This document shows positions 32,480-43,800 of a stretch of DNA of 64,000 nt, piece after piece; within the stretch, counting starts at the first letter, position 1; every line of letters starts with the position of its first letter. This stretch comes from Oscheius dolichura (Eukaryota; Nematoda; Chromadorea; Rhabditida; Rhabditidae), in assembly GCA_932521035.1 (NCBI GenBank), contig OW051495.1, positions 372,001 to 436,000 of the forward strand, written 5' to 3'. The position numbers and the translations under genes are program-made. The notes beneath the pieces were generated by a model, which had not been told where the DNA came from, searched no databases, and saw only the letters and a list, made by a program, of their open reading frames with translations.

Positions 32480-32884
32480 AGGGACCGTAACACACGCGCC
32501 ATTGCGAATTGATACAGTACCCCTCCAGTTTTGCAAATTTCTTTTTTAGCAAGATTTTCATTATGTTTTCTGGTGATTTTTATTGCAATAAATTAAGCAA
32601 ATTATAAGGATCAATTTGATATACGAACGAAAACATAACTCGGCGAAAAACGAATTTTGTAAATTTTACCGGTATTCTATTGAAATTCCTTGTTTCTTTT
32701 CTATTTAGACATTTTTTTGTACTTTCTCGACTGTTTTATAGTAAGTTGGGGTCGCCAAAAACGGATAAATGGTTTAAAAACAGCAAAAATGCCTAGAAAG
32801 TGGTATATGAACGCAAAAAATAGTAAGCGCGCCCCATTCTGCGTTACACTGCGTTACACGATTGGAGCGTATGAGACGGTCCCT
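32480..32884. mobile_element. TTAA-flanked MITE, 405 bp
   Basis: TTAA at 32476-32479 and at 32885-32888. The inverted ends are AGGGACCGT..., followed by partly matching CGCxCC segments. It shares the TTAA target and the AGGG start with the 14945 element, suggesting the same superfamily. No coding content. Confidence 0.78.
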
Positions 32885-32957
32885 TTAAGGGTGCAGCCGC
32901 AATTTTTCTAGACGCCTCGGGCCTCTTCCCGAGTTGGCCAATTTATTTTTGCAATTT

Positions 32958-33250
32958 TCAGCAATTCTACACATCCATATCGGGATTTTTTGGTATCAAA
33001 CGGTAGATCTTGATCTTCTCTTCGAGAGGATATGTGAAAAGTTGAGAAAATATTATCTTGGAATAGAATAGTCCTAGGATTACTGAGCCATGGTCGTTAC
33101 TATTGAAAGCAGCAACTCTACCACGACTTCTAAATGTTTTACTCTTTTTATCCAATTCTACACATCCAATTGATAAGTTCCTGACATCAATCGACAGACC
33201 TCGACCTCCTCTTCAAGAAGATGTGTAAAAAATTTAGAAAATTTCATGTT
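32958..33250. repeat. Diverged tandem duplication, ~190-bp unit
   Basis: Two units begin CAATTCTACACATCCA (near 32962 and 33153). Each continues with a (A)TCAA(A/T)CG(G/A)(T/C)AGA(T/C)CT segment, a CTCTTC(G/A)AG(A) segment and an ATGTGxAAAA segment. The first unit is more AT-rich. Confidence 0.6.
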
Positions 33251-33478
33251 ATAAACTAATAGTCGTTAGTTGAATGGGAACTTCCTTCAATCCAAAGAAA
33301 CCCGGTTCAAAAGGGATGTTGCCGCACCCGTAAAGTCTCGGCAGCTGCGCGCAATGACTTCCTGGAGTGCCGATTTAAAATTGCAAATTATTTGCTTCTC
33401 TTGAGGTTTGAGTTCTCACCGACCCATCGGAAGAAGAGGTTGGAGCATTTTTTGGAAAGTATTCCCATTGAGGGAATA

Positions 33479-33585
33479 CAGTAGTGGAAGAAGAAGAGTT
33501 TTGTGAGGAAAAACAGTAGTGGAAGAAGAAGAGTTTTGTGAGGAAAAACAGTAGTGGAAGAAGAAGAGTTTTGTGAGGAAAAACA
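33479..33585. repeat. Minisatellite, 35-bp unit, three copies
   Basis: GTAGTGGAAGAAGAAGAG starts at 33481, 33516 and 33551, giving a period of 35 bp with identical units. A partial fourth unit (ACAGTTTTG) follows. Confidence 0.95.
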
Positions 33586-33702
33586 GTTTTGTCGATATCA
33601 AATGGAAACGTTTCAAGACGAACATTTCTTTGACAACTGTTGACTTTAGCTGTTCAGTTCGTTCATTCATGTAAAAAAGAGGTTTATTACTCAAAATAAA
33701 AA

Positions 33703-34830
33703 CTATGTCTTCACAACAAAGGATATCGCATTCTTCAAAAGTTTAGAAGCACGGAAAGCAAGAAGGGATGCTGCTGAATGAGGAATTTCCTTATGCTAAA
33801 AATTTCTTTATAAAACCACTTGAATAATATTCAAACCTTCTTTGTGATCAATAAGCATCGAATTCTTTCGTGCCAAAGTAAGGTTTTTTCACAAACTGGA
33901 TCAAAAATTGGACAGTAGTAACGATGTGAAGTGACAGGATCAAATTCTTCTTGATTTTCTCTGAAATGGCAATAAAATTGAGACAGAAAAAAACAAGGAG
34001 CTTACATAATCACACAATTTCTGTCGCAAAGTGAGCAGTATAAGCTACAAGTTCCCCATGAAGTAAGTTTTGCTTCCCATAGTAAAGCGGCTAAAATTTT
34101 GTTTGGCAACGCATCCGTAGCAATTTCACCTTCTGTTTCTATAAATTTCTGAAATAATAACATAAACAAATACTTTATATTGACTTACATGCACACCACC
34201 TACTATCCTAGGCTGTAGTTTCAAATTATCTTCATATCCACGAACGAGTTCACCAACGTTGGCTTCATAACAGGAATTATCGCAACACAGATCTTGAAAA
34301 CCAATTTTTATCGAGCGATAAATACATGTAAATGAATGTTTATCGGCAAGATCCTTTTTAACTGTTCTAAAATGCAAAATGATGAATTAAAAAAATCACA
34401 AATACCCACCTCAATAATAACAGATTCATCTCTTCATCGTGTTTACTTGGATCTGCTACTTCTGGCGACATCTTTTTTCCACATGTTGCACACTCAATGC
34501 AGGATTTTCGCTCTTTAGAATCACGAGAGACTGCTTTCCAACCACGCTGTGCCATTTCTTTTGGAGATATAGGATTTGTAGCCCATAAACCAACCTAGAA
34601 CAAAATTTAGATAAGTTTATAATACAACATACCTCATATGTGCAAAGATTCTCCTTGTATTGATTGAGAAAATTATTAAAATCCGGCTTACTGCGTTTCG
34701 GTCCACTATTTGACATCATCTTTAGAGATTGGATGGTTTCTTGGGCTTTTCTTTTCAAATTCTGCATCCTATCCACTTCTGTACTGCTACTAGGTTCTGG
34801 AGAGATGAGCGACATTTCTGAAAACTTCAT
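33703..34830 (-). CDS. ZC3HC1: C3HC-type zinc-finger protein, ZC3HC1/NIPA homologue, 306 aa
   Basis: Six exons in phase on the minus strand: 34830-34633, 34594-34410, 34366-34189, 34148-34006, 33960-33837 and 33795-33703. After a Ser/Lys-rich start with a nuclear-signal-like stretch (GPKRSKPD) comes the zf-C3HC domain. It has the family pattern MAQRGWKAVSRDSKERKSC then IECATCGKKM. Later Cys pairs (CSLYCSLCDRNC) and a FDPVTSHRYYCPIF segment match the second, Rsm1-like zinc domain. Vertebrate NIPA/ZC3HC1 sits at the nuclear basket and acts with an SCF ligase. An acceptor-like tctag lies 4 nt before the ATG. The protein is shorter than vertebrate forms. Confidence 0.87.
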
Positions 34831-35511
34831 TCTGCTAGACTGATGTGAATATTTGGATTTTTTGCACAACTAAAATGAAAGCTCGCTTTTAGTTCTTTTT
34901 ATTACGCTTTCGCTTGTTTTTTTATGCCAACCTACTGGGAGAAGAGTAAGCAAAAACAGAAGTAAGTAGAAAGAAAAGAAGTACACAATTCAAAACCCCC
35001 GAAAACTCCGCCTAAAGGTCTAGTGGAGCGGGTCTTGCAGCGTCGCCGTCCAGCAATCAGCCGGTCTCTCCCTCTCGTCTCTTTTCTCTTCTCTGTTCAG
35101 TGTTTGCTCCGCCCATTTTCAGGCTCGTCTTATTTTAGTCGATTTTGGCAATCGATAACAGTTGTTTTCAAGCGCACTGTTGCTAAATCGCATTGCCGAA
35201 GTGTGAACTCATCAATAACACGTGCAATTGTTGATTTAGCCTATTTTTCGTCAAAAACTATTGAGTGCCAATTTCAGCAACATAAAGTGACGCCGCATGA
35301 CTTTATTAGCCAATTAACGGCCGTGTGACTCGCTGCAGGGCTCATCCTTCAATGTATTCTTCCTGTATTCTGCGTAATATTAGGTGCGCGTTATTGATTA
35401 CTCTGCCGTATTCGCATTATTGTGCACGTATGACTCATTACTCGCTTCTGTTGTTTCGTTAGCTTGGTTTTCAACTTTCAGGCTTCGCCGATTCGTAAAT
35501 CGTCCGTAGCA
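34831..35511. other. Divergent promoter region between ZC3HC1 and CNOT4 homologues
   Basis: No coding exon. A pyrimidine-rich stretch (35060-35100) and a splice acceptor (aactttcag, ending 35480) lie upstream of the CNOT4 start, fitting trans-splicing or a 5' UTR intron. Confidence 0.5.
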
Positions 35512-38500
35512 ATGTCGTGTAGCAGTGATGAACAATCCGACAAGGAGGTTTACCGATTTACGAAGCAGGATAATAATAGCGTTGATTTAGTGTCCGCTAT
35601 GTATGGAGCTTCTGGAAATTGATGATGTTGACTTTTATCCGTGCAAGTGCGAGTATCAGGTAAATTTATTGTCGCATATTTTCACAATTGTTACGATGCA
35701 ACTGTTTATAACTGCTTACTTGTGCAGCAATGTACAACTTTTGTTTTCAGATTTGCCGCTTTTGTTGGCATCGTTTGAAGAATGACGAAAATGGGCTGTG
35801 TCCCGCGTGTCGTCAACCTTATCCCGAAGATCCTGTAAATTTCAAGGTATCCACTCAATTCTCCTTGTGTCAACAACGTTTTTAGCCCTTGTCCTCTGCT
35901 GATCTCCAACGCATAAAGGATGAAAAGAAAATGAAAGTGCAAGCCGAGAAAATGAGAATATCTGAATCCAGGAAACATTTGGCTAATTATCGTGTTTTAC
36001 AAAAGGTGAATCGCGGGTGGTGGTAATCAAAGTTGCTTTCCAGAATCTTCTATATGTTGTTGGTCTTTCAACGCGATTTGCTAATGAAGAAGTTTTACGG
36101 AAACCCGAGTTCTTTGGGAAATTTGGAAAGATTTTGAAGGTGATTTTCATCAGCATTCATACCAACGCCATCTTTGGCCAAACTTCTCTGATTAATTGCT
36201 AGTATAGCTATAAGTTTTGTACGTAACCGGTTTTATCTCTCCGTTCATCGCTAACACTTGCAAAAGTGTAGCTGACTGCGGATTTGGAACGAAAACTACC
36301 CTTCTCAGATATCGGTTTTCCTGTTGTTTGTAGAAAAGCAGACTTCTCCTATATGATATATATGACATCACAGTAGTACTTTATAGATAGTTCTTGGAAC
36401 ATCACCTGCTACGAATCTTCCAGCTCATTTACAACCGAGCCATACAGCGTATATTACGTATAACAAAGTTGATGAAGCATTAAAAGCTATTCAGGTAACA
36501 TTACATACAATTGTTGATTGCTTAATATTTTTACGTTCGTGTTGACACTGTTAATCAATTTTTTTCAGGGAGTGAACAACTCAATATTAGATGGCCGAAC
36601 AATCAAGGCATCGCTTGGAACAACGAAATATTGTTCTTCATTTTTAAGAAGTCAAACATGTGGAAAGCCTGTATACTTATTGAAATGCTATATGACGTCA
36701 ATTGCTTTTAGGAATGTATGTATTTGCACGATACAGCGGATAATGACATAAGTTTTACAAAGGAAGATATGCATGCTGGAAAACATTCCGACTACGAACG
36801 AAGGCTAGATTATACTATTTACTATCAGTTACAGCTGATTTAGGTTAATTGAAGCAATGGTATGTAAACGACAAGCTTTGGAAAGAAGACAAGCGTAAGC
36901 CAGCTAGACTGTTCTGATTTGATTGTAATATTTTCAGAGCGAATCCGAATTCTAAAGCGGATCAAAATGGAATAGATATTATGGACGATACACAAGATGC
37001 GAATGATGATATAGAGACAAATGGATTGAGTAGTGGAAGCCCGGCATCAGATCGGCAAGATTCATTGGAAAAAGAAAATAGAGATCTCGAACGACCGAGT
37101 AAAAAGATTACACCCCCTAGCAGAAGACACAGCCCTCCAACAACAGATCATGATTCTTCGTATTCTTCTATGAATGGTGAAAGTAGTTCGGAGCCTCAGG
37201 TATGCTCTTTATATTTTTAAAACAATCTGACTTTTTATAGAGATTGGATAGGGCATTTTCGAAAGAACGGGTATCATTGGATGCTCCTCCTGGTTTAATA
37301 GCTCCACCTGGTCTTACTCACTCCTCTTCAACTCACTCTATATCAGAAAATACTTCTAGATTACTAAGGTATTCATAATCCGGCTCTTTACATTTTTAAA
37401 AATTACAGATTGATGAATTTATCAGAAGGTAGCGGAGCGGGTTCAGTTCCGGCCCCTGCGCCACAAGAAGAAGCACCAGCTCCACTGGCAAATTGGCAGA
37501 CACTACTAGGATTGACACCATCAGAGCCGAAAAAGATTCAAATTTCTAAACGGATTTCAAGTCCCAATCTTGGTAAATTTATTTTTGGTACAGATATAAC
37601 TGTTTTCTGTAGGTCTTTCTGAGCTACTTGATGACGATCTTGGCTTCGATCCGTTTAACGAATCAACAAAAGGACTAGCAGCTTTATTGGAAGAGGAACG
37701 AGTGGACAGACATAGAAACCCACCAAGCATGTTGTGAGTTTGACAGCGCTGGGTTTTGTTTACCATGAATATTTAGGTCACATCATCAGCAATCCGCGGG
37801 ACACAGGTCTTTGTCTGATCTCTGGGGAGTGCCGAGTCTAGGAAGCGCCACTAATGGTGTGCAGCAGAGCAGGTCTCATACTTCCTTCTCGGGTAGCCCA
37901 TTCGACATGTTTGGATTGAACAGTACAAATCATGTACGTTTGAATTAGTTTATTTGCTTCTGGACGTCATGTTCACAAAAAATGTCTTTCAGATGAGTGC
38001 TAATTATTCTAATAGTTATCATCCCCCGGTGCCACCGATGTATAGTGACTATGCGCCGCATCATCAACAACAACAAGCACAACATCAACAGACACAACAT
38101 CAACAAGCACAACAGCAATATGCTCTACACAAACAAATGTCTAATTTTGCTCCACCTCCAGGCCTGACAGCGCCTCGTCAAGCACAAGTGCAGCCTCAGT
38201 CTATAGCTGAATGGCAAGAAGGTCTCAAGGTTTGTTTCCTTCGTTTCTTTAAAGATGTCGTTCTATTGCTTTTTTTAAAAATTACCTGTTGTTGACTCTC
38301 AACAGCAGGTAATATTTTATCGAGTATACGACTTTTCTACATTTGTTTTAGAAGATCAACTTTCAGGCACTTTTGCCCAATGTCAACGTGCGGTTCTCGT
38401 CAGACTTTGAGCAGCAAGCTAATCAGCGTTGGTCTGGAATTCAACCACCAAATGGCTACACAATGCACCAGATGATGCCTCAACATCACCATAGTGTTCC

Positions 38501-38534
38501 TCCTCCACCTGGCTTCTCCATCCAAAACCGCTAA
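35512..38534 (+). CDS. CNOT4: CNOT4 / NOT4 E3 ubiquitin ligase, 668 aa
   Basis: Sixteen exons in phase: 35512-35547, 35591-35659, 35751-35846, 35886-36005, 36044-36139, 36387-36494, 36569-36670, 36712-36803, 36844-36894, 36938-37199, 37241-37368, 37409-37572, 37613-37733, 37777-37933, 37993-38229 and 38367-38534. The NOT4-type C4C4 RING (13-57) reads CPLCMELLEIDDVDFYPC, then CEYQICRFCWHRL and GLCPACRQPY. A coiled linker, an RRM (about 108-185, NLLYVVGLS) and a CCCH finger (YCSSFLRSQTC then CMYLH) follow. The tail is long, Ser/Pro/Gln-rich and ends with EGLKALLPNVNVRFSS, as in other CNOT4 proteins. It works in the CCR4-NOT complex in mRNA decay and ribosome-associated ubiquitination. One intron (36804-36843) appears to be GC-AG. 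Confidence 0.95.
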
Positions 38535-39113
38535 GAAGAGTTATTGAATGAAATAGAGCCATCACTGTAACTCGTGTGAGATTGTATTTTCTACATTTTG
38601 TTTTAAAATATTTTCCCTCTTTAGATGGTGTAAATATTGTCTATTGGGTGCTTTCTAATCGTTGTACACGATAAGCTCCCATTTTGTAACAATATGTAGC
38701 TTTCCCATATTGATTTTGTAACCCTTTCTCCCATTAGTATCTGTCTTTCTTACAGTATTTTTGTATGCCCCCAACCTATACAGCTCCACACGTCCCAGTT
38801 GATGCTCTATTCGTCTAGGTCCTACTCGATGCGTGTGCTCTACCGGTGATGTAGTGAGCAGGCTACATTACCGCGATAGCTGCATCGTGTCTTGTTGATT
38901 GTAACCTTCATTCTTTTCTTGCGTGTGATAGCCATTTTATGTCGTCCCAGTCACTCTCGCTAGTCGAGTATAGGCCCGATGTGCAGTTAATGTGCAAATG
39001 GTGGCTAATTTTAAAAATAAAACCTGTTAAAAATCGTTGTTTTTTTATTGCGTTAGTTTAGTTCAAGCTTTTATTCAAACCATTTACCCATTTCTTTCAC
39101 TTTCGAGGATAGA
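38535..39113. other. 3' region of the CNOT4 homologue
   Basis: No coding exon. Probably 3' UTR and intergenic sequence, with AATAAAACC near 39017 as a polyadenylation signal. Confidence 0.5.
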
Positions 39114-39872
39114 ATGAGCTGCTCTACGTGTAACGTCCTGAGCTCGAAGAGATTCGATCCAGTAGCTGCTCTACATTGCCGAACATGTTTTCCTAATGAA
39201 GAGCCTGGTTCGTTTAGGATAATTTATCCCAGCCCGGTTTTATCTAGAGCCGTACCCTCCCTTGTTGAATGTTTTCTTCAGAAATTAAAACTATAGACGA
39301 TTTCGAGAAATATCTCGTGTTGCATCATCAAACCCTTGCCGAAAGAATCCTTGAAGCTGATAGAGCGAATTTGAAATCCCTTCCTAAACAAATAAGTAAG
39401 AAGTGAGTTTCCCAATCTTGCGCAAAAGTTGTCTTCCATTTCAGACAGCAAGCACGTAATAGAGTTGAACGACTAAAAGCAATGACTGCTGCTGCTGGAA
39501 GGGAAACCCTTGAGAAGAGGCAGAAGTGAGTTAATTACAGCTCTGCTGGTCTTATTGGTTTATCACTTACGAATTGGCATGAGATAGGCACAAGAAAAGA
39601 ATACGTCACGTGTCAGCTGATGTTCTTTGATAAGCAATTTTTCACCTATATGACGTCTAAAAAAGAAACAACGGAAACGCCTAGAAATAAAGCCAATTCA
39701 AGCGAAGAAAGGGGGAGAAAGAAATATCAATTTCAGACCGCCGAAACCTCCAAAGAATCCAGTAGTTACTCTCCGGCTATTAGAGGCTGATGATGCTATG
39801 GAGTACAAATTTGACGCTGGAAGATCGTTTTCTCAGCAAAATTTCCGGAATGTACTGAAGAATTCCATGTAA
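39114..39872 (+). CDS. Unrecognised 143-aa protein with an N-terminal CxxC pair
   Basis: Four exons in phase: 39114-39207, 39282-39402, 39445-39525 and 39737-39872. The start MSCSTCNVLSSKRFDPVAAL then HCRTC gives a C-x2-C...H-C-x2-C cluster that could bind one zinc. A helical middle follows (DFEKYLVLHHQTLAERILEA, then KKQQARNRVERLKAMTAAAG), then a PKPPKNPV linker and a short C-terminus. No family is recognised. The start could also be an internal exon of a longer gene, but no upstream coding exon was seen. It follows CNOT4 on the same strand, about 580 bp away. Confidence 0.72.
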
Positions 39873-40855
39873 ACATCCTCTTCTTTATCTAAAACAGATC
39901 TGAAAAGAATTTACGGGTACAATTTGAAAAATATGGGTAAATATAATAAAATTTATTACAACTTTGAATAATATCACATTCTATATAAAGTAGGGTAGAT
40001 ATTTTGACAAATGTGATCAAAAATATCTGATCCTAACATAAACAAAGTAAATTTCTGGCATTCTATGGATAATTTGTAGGATTGGGGTTGGTTTGTCTCT
40101 ATTCTTCTCTAAAAACTGGTATAACTTTCAGAAGAGATCCAATTTTCGGCAAGGTAGAGCGTGAGTTTCTACAGTCTTTTTTACGAGACAAGAAAAGTAA
40201 TAAGAGTGACCAGTTTCTAGAATTTTGAGGATATACAACATTTTAACCGGGAATAGATGTCAGATATGGGAATAAGGCACAAACACACATCTACCAGGAT
40301 GTCTAATTCTCGTGTTTTACAAGGGGAGAGGGAAATCTAAGCGATGGCAAATACTATTAGGATCAATAGGGTGATTTTTGGTGATATTTATGAATGAATC
40401 TATGTGGTAAATTTGTTTTCTCAATTTTAGAATGTCAATAAAACTGCTGAATATGCTTCTGATGATATTTTTCAATGTGAAATACATCTTATTGCAAAAA
40501 TTGAAGCGGCAGCCTTATTTGACTTTCTAAAAAGAGAAGAAAACATATTTAGAACTATAAAAACGCTACTATTTCACGAGGTAGACACAAGCAAAAAAGG
40601 AGCATCAAATGAAACGAGGAAAAGAAGATAATAAACTCAAATAAAACAAAGAACAAATAGAGAAAAGACCCGGTTAGTAAAAGGAATGGAATGGATTTAC
40701 TCTATCGTTTGAGGGACGCCGTGAGGAAAAAATGCCCGGGTGGTTTAAAATATAAAGTAAAATGATCCCGTTGGAGTGAATAATTGAATTTTTTTTTGGC
40801 TGAAAAAGGATAATATGAGGTATTTTTTGTCATTTTGTTGGGAAAAACGGTAGGT
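39873..40855. other. Intergenic between convergent genes
   Basis: AT-rich sequence of about 1 kb between the convergent ends of the 143-aa protein and the TGF-beta receptor. I see no exon in it. Confidence 0.6.
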
Positions 40856-43800
40856 TTAGGTCTGTTCCAGGTCTATGTGGACTTTCTTCGCCAGTTTTTC
40901 CAGGGAGCGGATGATATTCTGAGCCGTCAGGCGACTCTGCGCGTCAGTTGACCAACTCTCGGCCATTAGACGGCTCAGTTCTCTCATTGTCTAGAATATT
41001 CCCCTTTTTTACTATTAAATCAAGGCTTACCTCGTCCTCCTCCCACCATTCGCTACGATCCGGGCGGGAGCCGTCATCAACGACGATCTTCTTCATCAAT
41101 TCGTAGCTTACTTCGCCGACACAACCACCATTTTCTTCAATTTGACGGAAATATGGCATCGCCTCATCGTAGGAAACTTCTTCTCCTGAAAATATGATCA
41201 TTTCCCTGTCTTGAATGCCAACAAAAATGGATAAATTTCGAATTTGGCAGAGATTTGCCACCGCGGAAGGTTGGCAACTCCGTGCGCGCGCACCCGTAAA
41301 TTCTCGGCAACCACACGGCATGGCAAGGCGGCGGCGCGTTGAGCAGGTCGAAATCATACTCACAGAATTATTTTTGTAGTATGTTTTTCACATTTCCCAA
41401 ACACTCTGACAACCAAATCAGTTCGCTATGAAATGGGTTAGAGCCTTTGGCGAGCGAGAAGAACGCCTCGGCGTTGATGACCGCATTCAATCCGAAAGGA
41501 TTGTTTTGTCAAAGGCTCATATGAGCGAGATAAAAACCTACTATTGTCTACTTTGATCCGTCTACAAATTTCATACATCACGAGAGCCATCGAATAGATA
41601 TCCGCCGCTTTGAAGGCCTCAAATACACTCCAATCAAAGTTGTTATCCAGCAGTTCCGGCGAGAGATACCGCTAAAACGACGAAACATTCTCCAAAAAGA
41701 CGGATATTTACCATAGTTCCACACATTTCTATCTTCTCATCTGCCGGTTTATTCTCAATTTCGAAGTGATCATTCGTTGACGGCTTCGGGATTCCGACTT
41801 TTCCGTCGACATAACAAACAGCCAAGCCGAGGTCAGAAATGCAGGTCATTAGGTTCTAAAAAGGGGAAAATTAGCCGTTTTTTGGCGGGAAACTAACTGA
41901 TTTGACTAGGACATTCCCAGATTTGAAGTCGCGGTGAGCTATCGCTGGTTTGGCTGGAAATATTCCCATTTATTTTCTGGATTTTTTGGACTTACAAGCA
42001 CAAGAAGTTTCCATTGGAGAGTGTAAAAAGGCCAGTCCACTGGCCATACTGTAGATCATCCGGGCGGCGGTCTTGATATCCACGGTATTGGTGCTCAAAT
42101 ATGAATCCAGCGATCCGTTCTCATGGAACTCGAAGACCATACACATTTCCATCGCGTTATCAACTGAATTTTGTCGTTTTTTGGCTGAAACTAGAGTAAA
42201 ACTAACCGAAAAGGTCATTTCCCAAGAATTGGAGAATATTCGTGTGACGGAGAATACCAGAACGGTACATGGATACCTCCCGGTAGTAGGAATGCTCATA
42301 GCGGGAGATCAGCACCTTCATAGCCACCATTTGACCCTTCCAACGGGCTCGGTAGACCTAAAAAAAGAAAATTTTATCGTAGAGCTTCGATTTTCGCCCC
42401 AATCGATAGATCTCGATGTAATTAGTAGTTTTTGTTTTTAGAGTAGGGAAAGCGAAAAGTTCAGTCATGAGATATACGCTATTTAGGCTCAGAATGAAGC
42501 TTCCTGAGAAAGAAAAAAAAAGCAAAAATGGCAAAATATTTCTAGCATGACGTGGGAGTCGAACTTCCGGCCGGAATCTTACGGTGGCGCGCGATTCCAC
42601 TGCGCCATCTAGTCATTTTGGAACTGACGCATTTATGGAAGATATTCAGCGTCCCCCATTGAATACGGTATTTTTCTTATTTTTCCACTTTTCCAGGCCA
42701 ATTCAAAGCTAGAATATAGTAATACTTACGGTTCCATAGCGTCCTTGTCCAATAGGCGGTTGAATTCTTTCAATTTCTCCCAGAAACGTGTTCTTCTGAC
42801 AAAGATGTCCCAACGGTCCGCTACCTAAATTTCTTTCCTTCATATTCTGTCGCGTAACTATTTCCCCCCATCCAAATCGACGTTTTCTACCGAATTTATA
42901 ACATTTTATCCCATAAACTTCCAAAAAAATTGATAAAAACTGACTGTATTCCATGCTGGCTCCGCTCTCGTCCAGGTCGCGTAGCAGGTGATTCAGAGGA
43001 TGGCTCATTCCGTCCGAGCTGATTCCAGTTCCTCCCGTTTCACCGTTGTTTGAAGTACCGCCCGATTCATTCTGCAGCAGATGGTAATTGTGCTGGTTGA
43101 AGACCGGGTACGGCACCCCGCGGGGGGTATCCAGGTCCATCATCATTATCACTGTTTCCTCTCTGAAATGAGGGGAAAGTTAGCTGAGTTACGGTATATT
43201 TTGGGGGGAAATAAACCCGAACCCCCGCCAAATTCGTTACAGTACCCCGGGAACTAAAGAAACACACAATCCCTGCAAAGCTATCGTTTCTATTGAAAAC
43301 ATTGTGGTATTATTACATTTCCTTTTACCGTCAGCGTCCAAACAACTTCTAATCGATATTTTCGTCAAGTATTCCAAGTAAAACAACAAGAAAAAAACGG
43401 TACTTCTCACAAGAGTATAATTTCAACAAAAAAAGCTACAGTAGCAATATACCGGCATTTCTTTGATATTTTTGCTGTTTTCTTTGTGTCATTTATGTTC
43501 AATAGTTTCTTCCCATCAATTATCTCAATTATCTCTCATAAAACATTGAAAATTTCAACTTTTCCCCCTTGCTATCCGTTCAAAAATGACTTACGTTCCC
43601 CCTTCTCCCGGTTGTTTCTTTCCAAATTTCTGAAAGAACCACTTCGGCCGCTCGGATCTGATCAGATAGTAAAGTCCTCCAACGATCACAAAGAACATTA
43701 TAATCTAGAAAAAGCCTGCTTATTCCCCCCAATTTCTACAGTATACCGCAGCTCCGATGATGATATACAGTCCCAAGTACCACTGGTGTTTGTCGCGCTG

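Larger units (their letters stand above)
31896..33702. other. Intergenic with transposon and tandem repeats
   Basis: No gene supported. It contains a TTAA-flanked MITE (32480-32884), a diverged ~190-bp duplication (32958-33250), a dispersed CACCCGTAAAGTCTCGG repeat (33324-33348) and a 35-bp minisatellite (33479-33585). A GC-richer stretch at 32213-32460 was not identified. Confidence 0.6.
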
